A stretch of 64,000 nucleotides of DNA, from the NCBI GenBank assembly GCA_902769875.1, contig CACXQV010000004.1:44762-108761 (forward strand), given 5' to 3'. Under the pieces are notes generated by a model, which saw nothing but the letters and a program-made list of their open reading frames with translations, made no database searches and had not been told where the DNA came from. A program made the translations under genes and the position numbers. Positions 10,946 to 19,862 of the stretch are shown here, one piece after another. Numbering within the stretch: position 1 is the first letter of the stretch; every line of letters begins with the position of its first letter. Source of the stretch: an uncultured Bacteroidia bacterium. Lineage in GTDB: Bacteria > Bacteroidota > Bacteroidia > Bacteroidales > F082.

Positions 10946-11643
10946 TGTGCAAACTCCTCATATTGCAACTTTTGGCGCACCTTGTCAGCGACTTCTATTT
11001 GCAGACAGAAAATTCCTGCAAGAGCAAGGCCGACAATGCGTTCAAATCGAGGCATTTGTACATTCATGCGTTGATTACCTTTGCTTGCGCTTGGTTGTTC
11101 TCGCTGAGTGTGGGCTATTGGTGGGCGGCGTTGCTGATTGCGGTGCTGCATCTTGTCATTGACGGCTTGAAATCGGTTTGTAAGAACCTGAAAGGCGCGT
11201 TCTTCATTGACCAGTTGCTGCATTTGGTGGTCATTGTCGCGGTGGTGGCTCTTTTTAATAAAGGTGTAATCTCGCTCCCGATATGGTTGCCCGAAACGAA
11301 GGTGTTGTTATGGATTGTGGCATTCGCGTTTTGTTTGCGTCCTGCCAATTTCATTATCCAGAACATCTTTAAGGAGGCAAAAATATCTATTCCTGACAGC
11401 GGAAAAGAACAAAGTTTGCCCAATGCGGGTCGTGTGATTGGCAATATGGAGCGGATGCTTACGCTGGTTTTTGTCATGTTGGGACAATATGAAGCCATAG
11501 GCTTTTTGTTGGCTGCCAAGTCTTTGCTGAGATTTAGGGAAACGGATACGGTGAAGTCGGAATATGTTTTGGTCGGCACTTTGTTGAGTTTTGGCATCGC
11601 GATTCTATCGGGGGTTGCCGTTGTATTAATTTTGAAATCTTGA
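10942..11643 (+). CDS. DUF3307 integral membrane protein with His/Asp clusters
   Basis: The 233-residue protein has about six hydrophobic segments. Conserved-looking polar pairs sit at membrane edges: H13 and D17 (LLAHLVSDFYLQ), H38 and H42 (SRHLYIHA), H70 and D74 (VLHLVIDGLK), and D90 with H94 (FFIDQLLH). That spacing suggests a membrane-embedded metal site or hydrolase. It starts within ATGATG overlapping the stop of the SatD-like gene, so the two are translationally coupled. Function is unknown; with the cyclase-like partner it forms an accessory module inside the V-ATPase operon. Confidence 0.8.
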   Translation: MMCKLLILQLLAHLVSDFYLQTENSCKSKADNAFKSRHLYIHALITFACAWLFSLSVGYWWAALLIAVLHLVIDGLKSVCKNLKGAFFIDQLLHLVVIVAVVALFNKGVISLPIWLPETKVLLWIVAFAFCLRPANFIIQNIFKEAKISIPDSGKEQSLPNAGRVIGNMERMLTLVFVMLGQYEAIGFLLAAKSLLRFRETDTVKSEYVLVGTLLSFGIAILSGVAVVLILKS

Positions 11644-11690
11644 AATCTTGAAATTTGAAATAAGAAATATAGAAATTAGAAATCTTGAAA
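11635..11690 (+). repeat. Simple GAAATCTT-type repeat leader
   Basis: Imperfect copies of TTGAAATC/TAGAAAT run up to the start of the A subunit. A near-identical leader precedes the TlpA gene at 44.5 kb. No promoter box is visible inside it. Confidence 0.6.
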
Positions 11691-11693
11691 TAA

Positions 11694-13442
11694 ATGAAGA
11701 CAAAAGGAAAAGTTACAGGAATCATTGCAAACCTCGTCACTGTGGAGGTGGACGGCCCTGTGGCACAGAATGAAATCTGCTTCATCGACTTGGCGGGTAC
11801 CAAGCTGATGGCGGAGGTCATCAAGGTGAACGGGAACAAGGCCTCCGTGCAGGTGTTTGAGAGCACGCGCGGCCTCCAAATCGGCGACAAGGTGGAATTC
11901 CAAGGCTATATGCTTGAAGTGACCTTGGGCCCCGGTTTGCTTTCGAGCAACTTCGACGGCCTGCAGAACAACCTCGCCACCATGACGGGCGTGTTTCTGA
12001 AACGCGGTGAATACACCAAGGCCTTGGACGAAGAGAAACTTTGGGACTTCACGCCCCTCGCCAAGGCTGGCGACCAAGTGGTGGCCGCCGACTGGTTGGG
12101 CGAAGTCAAGGAAGGCTGGCTGCCCCACAAAATCATGGTGCCGTTCAACTTCAAGGGCACTTACACCGTGAAGGCGGTGGCCAAAGCCGGACAATACAAA
12201 ATCACCGACACCATCGCCGTGCTGACCAACGCGGAAGGCGAGGAAGTGAAGGTGACGATGATTCAGAAATGGCCCGTCAAGGTGGCCGTGGGCGGCTATG
12301 CGGAGAAACCGCGTCCCTTCAAGGTGATGGAGACAGGTGTGCGTACCATCGACACGCTGAACCCTATCGCGGAAGGCGGCACGGGCTTCATCCCCGGACC
12401 TTTCGGCTGCGGCAAGACCGTGCTGCAACATGCCCTCGCCGAGCAAGCCGACGCCGACATCATCATCATGGCGGCCTGCGGCGAGCGTGCCAACGAGGTG
12501 GTGGAAATCTTCACCGAGTTCCCCGAACTGAAGGACAAGCACACAGGTCGTAGCCTGATGGAACGTACCATCATCATCTGCAACACGTCCAATATGCCGG
12601 TCGCGGCTCGTGAGGCTTCGGTCTATACGGCCATGACCCTTGGCGAATACTACCGCGCCATGGGAATGAAGGTCTTGCTGCTCGCCGACTCCACATCGCG
12701 TTGGGCGCAGGCCTTGCGTGAGATGAGTAACCGCTTGGAGGAACTGCCCGGCCAGGACGGCTTCCCTGTCGATTTGTCGGCTATCATCTCCAACTTCTAC
12801 GCTCGTGCGGGTTATGTGAAACTGAACAACGGCCAGTCGGGTTCCATCACCTTCATCGGAACGGTGTCGCCTGCCGGCGGTAACTTGAAGGAACCTGTCA
12901 CCGAATCCACCAAGAAAGCGGCCCGTTGCTTCTATGGCCTTTCGCAGAACCGCGCCGACAAGAAGCGCTATCCCGCCGTCGATCCCGTGGATTCCTACTC
13001 GAAATACCTCGAATATCCTGAAATCATTGAATATCTTGACAACAAGATTGAAAAGGGTTGGGTCGATAAGGTGACGAAGACGAAATACATCATCCGTAAG
13101 GGTAAAGATGCCTACGAGCAAATCAACATCTTGGGCGATGACGGCGTGCCGATGTCGTACCACGAGCAATATTGGAAGTCGGAACTCATTGACTTTGTGA
13201 TACTTCAGCAAGACGCTTTCGATGAAATCGACGGCTCAACGCCACTTGAACGCCAAAAGTTCATGCTCGACCTTGTGCTCGAAATCTGCGACCGCAGCTT
13301 CAAGTTCGACAACTTCGAGGAGTGTACGACCTACTTCAAGGGCCTGATTAACATCTGCCGACAGATGAACTACTCGGAATTCAAGTCGGAAAACTTTGAA
13401 AAATATCTTGGACAGTTAAAGGAGGAACTGAAACATGAGTGA
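11694..13442 (+). CDS. atpA (V-type, ntpA): V/A-type ATPase catalytic subunit A
   Basis: The 582-residue catalytic subunit has the P-loop GPFGCGKT at 235-242, the catalytic GER at 263-265, the V-type non-homologous insert at about 90-190, LLLADSTSRWAQALREMSN, and the VSPAGG segment. Length is typical of bacterial A-type subunits. It drives ATP hydrolysis or synthesis on the cytoplasmic side. It follows the inserted two-gene module, with only the simple repeat between, and overlaps subunit B by 8 bases. Confidence 0.97.
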   Translation: MKTKGKVTGIIANLVTVEVDGPVAQNEICFIDLAGTKLMAEVIKVNGNKASVQVFESTRGLQIGDKVEFQGYMLEVTLGPGLLSSNFDGLQNNLATMTGVFLKRGEYTKALDEEKLWDFTPLAKAGDQVVAADWLGEVKEGWLPHKIMVPFNFKGTYTVKAVAKAGQYKITDTIAVLTNAEGEEVKVTMIQKWPVKVAVGGYAEKPRPFKVMETGVRTIDTLNPIAEGGTGFIPGPFGCGKTVLQHALAEQADADIIIMAACGERANEVVEIFTEFPELKDKHTGRSLMERTIIICNTSNMPVAAREASVYTAMTLGEYYRAMGMKVLLLADSTSRWAQALREMSNRLEELPGQDGFPVDLSAIISNFYARAGYVKLNNGQSGSITFIGTVSPAGGNLKEPVTESTKKAARCFYGLSQNRADKKRYPAVDPVDSYSKYLEYPEIIEYLDNKIEKGWVDKVTKTKYIIRKGKDAYEQINILGDDGVPMSYHEQYWKSELIDFVILQQDAFDEIDGSTPLERQKFMLDLVLEICDRSFKFDNFEECTTYFKGLINICRQMNYSEFKSENFEKYLGQLKEELKHE

Positions 13443-14760
13443 GAAAGCCTTTCAACGCATCTATACGAAGCTGACCGCCATCACCAAGGCCACCGTGACC
13501 CTTGAGGCGCAAGGCGTGGCCAACGACGAACTCGCTGTCGTGGCGGGTCGTTTGGCGCAGGTGGTGAAAATCAAGGACAACGCCGTCACCTTGCAGGTGT
13601 TTGGCGGCACGGAAGACATCCCGACCAACGCCGAAGTGACCTTCTTCGGCGAGCCGCCCACCTTGAACGTGAGCGACGAACTGGCTGGCCGTTTCTTCAA
13701 CGCCTACGGCGAGCCTATCGACGGCGGTCCGGCTGTGGAGGGCGAGAAACGCCAAATTGGCGGTCCCTCCGTGAACCCCTACAAGCGTCGTATGCCTTCC
13801 GAGCTGATTCCCACGGGTATCGCGGGCATCGACTTGAACAACACTTTGGTTTCGGGACAGAAGATTCCGTTCTTCGCCGACCCCGACCAGCCTTATAACA
13901 AGGTGATGAGTATGGTGGCCCTCCGCGCTGATGTCGATAAGATTATCCTCGGCGGCATGGGTCTTTCTAACGACGACTACCTGTTTTTCAAAAACGAGTT
14001 TGAGAGTGCCGGAGCCTTGCACAAGATCATCAGTTTCGTGAACACCACCGACCAACCGCCTGTCGAGCGTCTGCTGATTCCCGACATGGCCTTGACCGCT
14101 GCGGAATATTTCGCCGTCGATAAGAACGAGAAGGTGTTGGTGCTGCTCACCGATATGACTTTGTATGCCGACGCTTTGAGTATCGTGAGCAACCGTATGG
14201 ACCAAATCCCATCCAAGGACTCTATGCCCGGATCGCTCTACTCCGACCTCGCGAAGATTTACGAAAAGGCCGTGCAGTTGCCCGATGGCGGTTCCATCAC
14301 CATCATCGCCGTGACGACCTTGAACGATGGCGACATCACGCACGCCATCCCCGACAATACGGGTTACATCACTGAAGGTCAGTTGTTCCTCCGTGCCGAT
14401 GCCGATTCGGGCAAGGTCATCGTGGACCCGTTCCGCTCGCTGTCGCGTTTGAAACAGCATGTGCAGAACAAGAAGACCCGTGAGGACCATAGCGCAGTGA
14501 TGAACACTTCGGTGCGACTCTACGCCGATGCCTCCAACGCCAAGACCAAGCTGGAGAACGGCTTCGACCTGAGCGACTACGACCTGCGCTGCCTCGATTA
14601 TGCCAAGGAATACGCCACGCGCCTCCTCGCCATCGACGTCAACATCCCGATTACTGAGATGCTCGACACGGCTTGGGAGTTGTTCGGCAAGTATTTCACT
14701 AAGGCCGAAACGGGTTTGAAGGAGAAACTCATTGAAAAATACTGGAAAGAGAAAGAATAA
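13435..14760 (+). CDS. atpB (V-type, ntpB): V/A-type ATPase subunit B
   Basis: The 441-residue protein is the non-catalytic B subunit. It lacks a canonical P-loop (residues at that place read GQKIPFFADPDQPYN) and has the B-type segments GRFFNAYGEPIDGGP, YADALSIVSNRMDQIPS and MPGSLYSDLAKIYEKA. The start overlaps the A gene. With A it forms the A3B3 head. Confidence 0.96.
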   Translation: MSEKAFQRIYTKLTAITKATVTLEAQGVANDELAVVAGRLAQVVKIKDNAVTLQVFGGTEDIPTNAEVTFFGEPPTLNVSDELAGRFFNAYGEPIDGGPAVEGEKRQIGGPSVNPYKRRMPSELIPTGIAGIDLNNTLVSGQKIPFFADPDQPYNKVMSMVALRADVDKIILGGMGLSNDDYLFFKNEFESAGALHKIISFVNTTDQPPVERLLIPDMALTAAEYFAVDKNEKVLVLLTDMTLYADALSIVSNRMDQIPSKDSMPGSLYSDLAKIYEKAVQLPDGGSITIIAVTTLNDGDITHAIPDNTGYITEGQLFLRADADSGKVIVDPFRSLSRLKQHVQNKKTREDHSAVMNTSVRLYADASNAKTKLENGFDLSDYDLRCLDYAKEYATRLLAIDVNIPITEMLDTAWELFGKYFTKAETGLKEKLIEKYWKEKE

Positions 14761-14788
14761 TATGGGAACATCTCACTTGACCCTTAAT

Positions 14789-14876
14789 CGTCATTGCGGG
14801 CTTGACCCGCAATCTCCCAAGCGTGAAAGACTGTCTTCGCGCATAGGAGATGGCGGATTTTTGTCCGCCATGACGG
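14789..14876. repeat. REP-like composite hairpin element inside the V-ATPase operon
   Basis: Nested hairpins: ATTGCGGG/CCCGCAAT, a TCTCC/GGAGA stem around TCTTCGCGC, and ATGGCGGA/TCCGCCAT, closed by CGTCAT/ATGACG ends. A second copy lies at about 45.1 kb. It sits between B and D, so it is transcribed; partial termination or processing is possible. Confidence 0.75.
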
Positions 14877-14928
14877 TAAAAGGCGTTAGGGTAGTGAACC
14901 CCATGCACACATCCATTATAATGTAATC

Positions 14929-15540
14929 ATGGCCATCAAATTTCAATATAACAAGACCTCGCTGAATGAGATGAACAAGCAGCTCAAGACGCGGACTCGT
15001 GCCCTCCCCACGCTGAAGAGCAAGGAGAGCGCGCTGCGCCTTGAGGTGAAGAAAGCCAAGCAACATTCGGAGAGCCTTGTCGCACAGTTAGAGGCTGAAC
15101 TCAAGTCGTATGAGTATATGGCCCGGCTTTGGAATGAATTTGAGCCAGGACTGATTTCCGTGACCGATGTCAAGCTGAAGACCGTCAAGATTGCGGGCGT
15201 GCCCGTGCCGTCTTTGGAAGAGGTGCTGTTCGACGTGAAGGACATCAACCTCTTCACCAAGCCGATGTGGTATGCCGACGGCGTTCAAATCCTGAAAAAC
15301 TTGGCGCAGTTGGGCATCGAGTCGGAGGTCTATACCGAGGTGAGCCGCGTTTTGGACTACCAACGGAAAAAGACCACACAGAAAGTCAACCTTTACGAGA
15401 AGGTGCAAATTCCTGGCTACAACGAAGCCATACGTAAGATCAAGCGATATATGGAAGACGCGGAGAACCTCGACAAGGCTTCGCAGAAAATCGTGAAAAA
15501 CAAACACATAGAAGAGGAGGAGGCAGAATATGGTAACTGA
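14929..15540 (+). CDS. atpD (V-type, ntpD): V/A-type ATPase subunit D
   Basis: The 203-residue protein is the central rotor shaft. It is strongly helical, starting MAIKFQYNKTSLNEMNKQLKTR with an N-terminal coiled coil and a long C-terminal helix (YNEAIRKIKRYMEDAENLDKASQ), as in the D family. It follows B after a 168-base gap that holds a REP-like element. No separate F or G subunit gene is visible; operons of this type normally lack them. Confidence 0.93.
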   Translation: MAIKFQYNKTSLNEMNKQLKTRTRALPTLKSKESALRLEVKKAKQHSESLVAQLEAELKSYEYMARLWNEFEPGLISVTDVKLKTVKIAGVPVPSLEEVLFDVKDINLFTKPMWYADGVQILKNLAQLGIESEVYTEVSRVLDYQRKKTTQKVNLYEKVQIPGYNEAIRKIKRYMEDAENLDKASQKIVKNKHIEEEEAEYGN

Positions 15541-15541
15541 A

Positions 15542-17302
15542 ATGACAAAATATGATTTCATCCTTATGAGCGGCGATGCCGATGCCTTCTTGGAGAAGTT
15601 GCAATCGGTGGGCGTGGTGGACATCACCCGCTCGCTGAAGCCCATCGACGAGAAATCGGAGAAGCTGTCGGCGCGGGCGGAGGTTTACCGCGATGCGCTT
15701 TCGGCTTTGAAGGAAGTCGAGAAAGCGGAAGACCCAGGCCAGAAGCCGACCGACTTCGCCGTGGAGGTGATGGAGACCGTGCGCGACAAGGAAGCCATCG
15801 AAGCCCAACTGCCGCAACTTCGCAAGGATGCGGATGAGTTGGTGCCTTGGGGTCAGTTCGACGCCAAGAGTTTCGACCGCCTCAAGGAAACCGGACTGAA
15901 ACTCCACTTCTACAAGGCGAAAGCCATCGCCCCCGCTTGGAAAGAACAATATGCGCTGAGCGAGATTTCGAACCTCGGCGGCAACAGCTATTTCGTGGTC
16001 GTTTCCGATTCCGACGACTACGACTTCCCGCTGAAGGAACTGCCTGCTCCCGACCGCGACTATGCCGCCATCGAGAAGCAAATTGCCGACTTGGAGGCGC
16101 AGGTGAAAGAAAAAGAACATCGTTTAGCCCAACTGAAATGGCACGAACCTGTGATTCAAGCCGAGTTGGACAAGACTTTGTCGAAACTCGATTTGCATTT
16201 GGCCAATGTTGCGGGCGAGAAGGCTGCCGAAGACTATATCACTGTCTTTGAAGGCTTTGCTCCCGCCGAAAACGAGCCTGCCTTGCACGATATGTTGGAA
16301 AAGGAAAACATCCTTTATTTGGTCGATAAGGCCAAAGCCGATGATAATCCGCCAATCAAGTTGAAAAACAACAAGTTTGTTTCGATGTTTGAGATGCTTA
16401 CCGATATGTACGGTCGGCCCAAATACGACGAGTTCGACCCGACCGTGTTCATTTCCATCTTCTTTATGCTCTTTTTCGCCTTCTGCATGGGCGACGCGGG
16501 CTACGGCCTCGTGCTCATCTTGGCGAGCCTCGGGCTGAAGAAAGTGTTGGGCAAGATTGCGCCTCTCGGCGTGACCTTGGGCATTGCCACCACGGTCATC
16601 GGCTTGCTGTTCCACACCTTCTTCTCCACGGATATGCTCTCTTGGAAGTGCATCCCCGACGCGGTGAAGCGTTTCATGCTGCCTTCGCAGATTGCAGGCT
16701 ATGACGGCACAATGGTTTTGGCCTTGCTCGTAGGTATCGTACACATCTGTCTCGCTATGATTGTCAAGACTTACCAAAGTACCAAGGTGAAAGGCTTCGC
16801 CAACTCCTTGGGCACTTGGGGCTGGACGTTGCTCATCGTGGGCGGTGTCATTGTGGGCGGTCTCGCCTTGATGGGCGTGATGGACAAGGCCCTGACGAAG
16901 TGGATTATCATCGTATTAGGCAGCCTCTCCGCCTTGGGCATTTTCTTCCTCAACGACCTGAAACGCAATCCTTTGCTCAACTTCGGTTCAGGCTTGTGGG
17001 ATACCTACAACACGGCCACGGGCTTGCTCGGCGACGTGTTGAGTTATTTGCGCTTGTACGCCTTGGGTTTGGCTGGTGCCAAACTTGGTGAGGCCTTCAA
17101 TGCCATTGGCTTGCAAGCCCTTGGTGATGGCGGTTTCGGTTGGGTGGCTTTCATCCTCATCGTGGTCGTCGGCCATGTGCTCAATGTCGCCATGTGCGTG
17201 TTGGGTGCCTTCGTGCATCCCTTGCGACTCAACTTCCTCGAGTTCTTCAAAAACTCAGGTTACGAAGGAACGGGTAGGAGGTATAAACCATTACAATCAT
17301 GA
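15542..17302 (+). CDS. atpI (V-type, ntpI): V/A-type ATPase subunit I (a-type stator)
   Basis: The 586-residue protein has a soluble N-terminal half with coiled coils (EKQIADLEAQVKEKEHRLAQ) and a C-terminal half with about eight membrane helices. The essential Arg is in VLSYLRLYALGLAGAKL, and the start of the membrane part shows FMLFFAFCMGDAGYGL, both diagnostic of V-type a/I subunits. An ATG 12 bases upstream that overlaps the D stop is possible; MTKYDFILM fits the family better. It forms the ion half-channels against the K ring. Confidence 0.95.
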   Translation: MTKYDFILMSGDADAFLEKLQSVGVVDITRSLKPIDEKSEKLSARAEVYRDALSALKEVEKAEDPGQKPTDFAVEVMETVRDKEAIEAQLPQLRKDADELVPWGQFDAKSFDRLKETGLKLHFYKAKAIAPAWKEQYALSEISNLGGNSYFVVVSDSDDYDFPLKELPAPDRDYAAIEKQIADLEAQVKEKEHRLAQLKWHEPVIQAELDKTLSKLDLHLANVAGEKAAEDYITVFEGFAPAENEPALHDMLEKENILYLVDKAKADDNPPIKLKNNKFVSMFEMLTDMYGRPKYDEFDPTVFISIFFMLFFAFCMGDAGYGLVLILASLGLKKVLGKIAPLGVTLGIATTVIGLLFHTFFSTDMLSWKCIPDAVKRFMLPSQIAGYDGTMVLALLVGIVHICLAMIVKTYQSTKVKGFANSLGTWGWTLLIVGGVIVGGLALMGVMDKALTKWIIIVLGSLSALGIFFLNDLKRNPLLNFGSGLWDTYNTATGLLGDVLSYLRLYALGLAGAKLGEAFNAIGLQALGDGGFGWVAFILIVVVGHVLNVAMCVLGAFVHPLRLNFLEFFKNSGYEGTGRRYKPLQS

Positions 17303-17310
17303 ATATGAAG

Positions 17311-17397
17311 AACTACGGATTATACAGATTAAACGGATGTCGGACAAGAAATCAAAAATTCTGAATTGGATCTGTAAAATCCGTGAAATCCGTAGTT
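17311..17397. repeat. Palindromic interspersed element, AACTACGGATT ends
   Basis: Perfect 11-bp terminal inverted repeats (AACTACGGATT / AATCCGTAGTT) with further imperfect pairing inward (ATACAGATT / GATCTGTAAAAT). It lies between subunits I and K. A relative with AACTACGAATT ends lies before mtnN, and a right half-site lies at the SDR start. Confidence 0.75.
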
Positions 17398-17433
17398 AGT
17401 ATTGACAATCAACAATTAAACAATAATCAATAA

Positions 17434-17874
<441 letters not shown>

Positions 17875-17901
17875 TTTCCGAGAAGACAACCATTCAAAAG
17901 C

Positions 17902-17930
17902 AAAGGCGACTCCGTTTTGGGGTCGCCTTT
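17902..17930 (+). terminator. Terminator of the V/A-ATPase operon
   Basis: Stem AAAGGCGAC/GTCGCCTTT follows subunit K by about 25 bases. A nearly identical hairpin ends the lipoprotein gene at 19.8 kb. Confidence 0.7.
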
Positions 17931-17973
17931 GGTGATTAATTTGGCCACTATCCTTGTTTGGAGGAAAAATGTT

Positions 17974-17981
17974 TATATTTG
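17974..17981 (+). promoter_or_regulatory. -7 box before the DUF4160/DUF2442 pair
   Basis: TATATTTG matches TAnnTTTG and lies about 20 bases before the ATG. Confidence 0.55.
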
Positions 17982-18000
17982 CAGGCGGAAAAACAAAGAA

Positions 18001-18294
18001 ATGGGACAACTTGCCTTCATAAAACTTTTCATGCTTGTGTCGATACCAACGGACAAAAATGACAATCGTCGGCATGTGCATGTGTTCTTTAGAAATGGCC
18101 GTCACCAACGATCTATAGCAAAGATTTGGATTGAGAAGAATGGTGAGCAGTGTGTTGAAATCGCTGAATCGAAATTGTCGCAAAAGGAAAACAAAATGCT
18201 GGTGGAGGCAATATCCAAGAATTGGAAGTTCATAAATGAGCAGATTTCCCGTTGTTTTAATGGTGAAAAGACAATAGTTAGAAATATTGAATAA
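18001..18294 (+). CDS. DUF4160-like small protein
   Basis: The 97-residue protein (MGQLAFIKLFMLVSIPTDKN) has the RRHVHVFF segment, matching the P-x-H-x-H style of DUF4160, then a helical C-terminus (ENKMLVEAISKNWKFINEQI). DUF4160 genes usually stand before DUF2442, as here, and the pair is often listed as toxin-antitoxin-like, though its activity is not established. Upstream in-frame codons are not used because the promoter box lies between. Confidence 0.65.
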   Translation: MGQLAFIKLFMLVSIPTDKNDNRRHVHVFFRNGRHQRSIAKIWIEKNGEQCVEIAESKLSQKENKMLVEAISKNWKFINEQISRCFNGEKTIVRNIE

Positions 18295-18296
18295 TT

Positions 18297-18536
18297 ATGT
18301 GTAAGATAAAGGAGACAAATGTGGGCATTAAAAGCCTCAATTTCAGCGAATATCGAGGCAAATTGTGCGCGGTGCTGACTGACGGACGAGTTGTCATCGT
18401 GCCTATAAGCTTTTTCCCCGACATTAAGAAACTGTCAGTGAAGGAACGCGAGGACTGGATGATTCTTGATGACCAGTTTTTCACCTTCCATAACCTCAGC
18501 CGTGTTTATGCTGTTACGGATTTGATGAGGTTGTGA
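18297..18536 (+). CDS. DUF2442 family protein
   Basis: The 79-residue protein carries the DUF2442 pattern: a beta strand with LCAVLTDGRVVIVPISFFPDIKKLSVKERE followed by a short tail. It starts 2 bases after the DUF4160-like gene, so the two form one unit. Possible antitoxin or DNA-binding partner; no catalytic motif is seen. Confidence 0.7.
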   Translation: MCKIKETNVGIKSLNFSEYRGKLCAVLTDGRVVIVPISFFPDIKKLSVKEREDWMILDDQFFTFHNLSRVYAVTDLMRL

Positions 18537-18646
18537 ATCATAGAGTTACATAAGAGAATAGAATCATTAGTTGAACCAAAATAATCAAACAAAAGAAAAA
18601 GATAAACCCAAAAGGCATATTATAATCAGATAGCACTTGTTGCTGT

Positions 18647-18782
18647 CCTTGACATCCACTTTTCCACTTGTCCTCGTTTGACGGGGGCAACTCTTCAAGG
18701 GCAAGTAAACAAATGCCGTACTTGGTACGGCGTGGAATACTTGTTAGAAGAGTGGGCGTGGAAACCCGGATGTCAAGCAAGG
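18647..18782 (+). ncRNA. Long bulged hairpin RNA candidate, 6S-like
   Basis: Five coaxial stems close one rod: CTTGACATCC/GGATGTCAAG, TTTCCAC/GTGGAAA, ACTCTTC/GAAGAGT, CAAGTA/TACTTG and GCCGTAC/GTACGGC with a 3-nt loop. A one-sided internal bubble of 22 nt lies between the second and third stems. This rod with a central bubble resembles 6S RNA, which mimics an open promoter. A T6 run at about 18799 supports the plus strand. An alternative stem GCGTGGAAT/ATTCCACGC precedes the T-run. No gene is seen in the surrounding 350-base gap. Strand and family remain uncertain. Confidence 0.55.
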
Positions 18783-18889
18783 AATTGATTCCACGCTGTT
18801 TTTTGTTGGGTCAGATAGGTAATTCAAATCAATTAAATCAATAACAAACAATTAGAAGTTGCGCCCGTCACGGATTTAGGGTAAACAAA

Positions 18890-19786
18890 ATGAAACGTTT
18901 TTTCTTTTTAGTTGCAGTATGTGCAGCATTTTCATCATGTGCACCAACTACCTATTACCAAATGTACCAAGCACAACCGATTTCTGACATTTCAATGCAA
19001 GAAAACTGTATGGTTTTTGAAGATGAGAATTGTCAGATCCTCTATAACTTCTGGAAAGAGTATGGAGAAATAGGTTTTGTGTTCCATAACAAGACTTCAG
19101 AAAACATTTACTTGCATCTTGATGAGTGCTTTTATGTCGAGAATGGTGTAGCCTATGATTATTATCGAAATAGGGTCTTCACAAACAGCAGGTCTTATGT
19201 TGCGTCGAGTCAATTAACCAATATTTATGGTTCATATGTCAACAAATCAAATGCTTCAGCAAATGCAAACTACTACCAAATGGGTTCGTATGGCACAGGT
19301 AATGCGTATGGCAATCAAACTACATACAAAAATGGATATGTTTATGGTTCAACGAGAGCAGTTACGAATGCTTCCTCAAACAGCGTTTCAGTAGCAGAGA
19401 AACAAATTATATGCATTCCTCCAAAAACTTCCAAAATCATTACTGAATTTGACATAAAAACTTCCATCTATCGTTCTTGTGACATCTTTAGGAATCCAGG
19501 GAGGAAAGATCCACATTGCGTATCGTTCAGCAAAGAAAACACGCCCTTGGTATTCGGTAATCGCATCGCTTATTCAAAAGGTGATGCAAAAGAATTGGTT
19601 CGTGTGAATAACGACTTTTATGTTTCTAAGATTTCAAATTATTCAATGTTGGACATTACCACTTTTCAAGAAGAAAAGGAGTGTGGAAAAAGAACAGGGT
19701 ATCGCATTAGAGTATTCAAAGAATCTGGTCCCAACCAATTCTTCATCAGATACTCACTTTCTGATAATATAGATAAGAAGCACTAA
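18890..19786 (+). CDS. Lipoprotein of unknown function
   Basis: The 298-residue protein has a lipoprotein signal (KRFFFLVAVCAAFSSC, lipobox FSSC). The middle is rich in Asn, Tyr and Ser (NASANANYYQMGSYGTGNAYG). The rest looks beta-rich and I do not recognise it. It is lower in G+C than its neighbours, which may indicate transfer. It is followed by a terminator-like hairpin. Confidence 0.75.
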   Translation: MKRFFFLVAVCAAFSSCAPTTYYQMYQAQPISDISMQENCMVFEDENCQILYNFWKEYGEIGFVFHNKTSENIYLHLDECFYVENGVAYDYYRNRVFTNSRSYVASSQLTNIYGSYVNKSNASANANYYQMGSYGTGNAYGNQTTYKNGYVYGSTRAVTNASSNSVSVAEKQIICIPPKTSKIITEFDIKTSIYRSCDIFRNPGRKDPHCVSFSKENTPLVFGNRIAYSKGDAKELVRVNNDFYVSKISNYSMLDITTFQEEKECGKRTGYRIRVFKESGPNQFFIRYSLSDNIDKKH

Positions 19787-19808
19787 TGTATGGAAAGAAA
19801 TCCCAAAC

Positions 19809-19839
19809 AAAGGCGATTCGTTGTTTTCGGGTCGCCTTT
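19809..19839 (+). terminator. Terminator hairpin after the lipoprotein gene
   Basis: Stem AAAGGCGAT/GTCGCCTTT, nearly the same sequence as the V-ATPase terminator at 17.9 kb. Confidence 0.6.
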
Positions 19840-19862
19840 GGTGTTTCAATAGCAAACAATCT

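Noticed and set aside
11676-13211. A 511-codon open frame antisense to V-ATPase subunit A, with similar long antisense frames opposite subunit B (13381-14490) and the DUF6029 gene (45273-46910)
   Set aside because: They lie opposite clear genes, are rich in His, Val, Gly and Arg as expected from reading GC-rich codons backwards, and show no domain.
18538-18780. An 80-codon minus-strand open frame in the 18.5-18.9 kb gap
   Set aside because: It overlaps the strongly structured RNA candidate, and its sequence shows no domain or promoter box.
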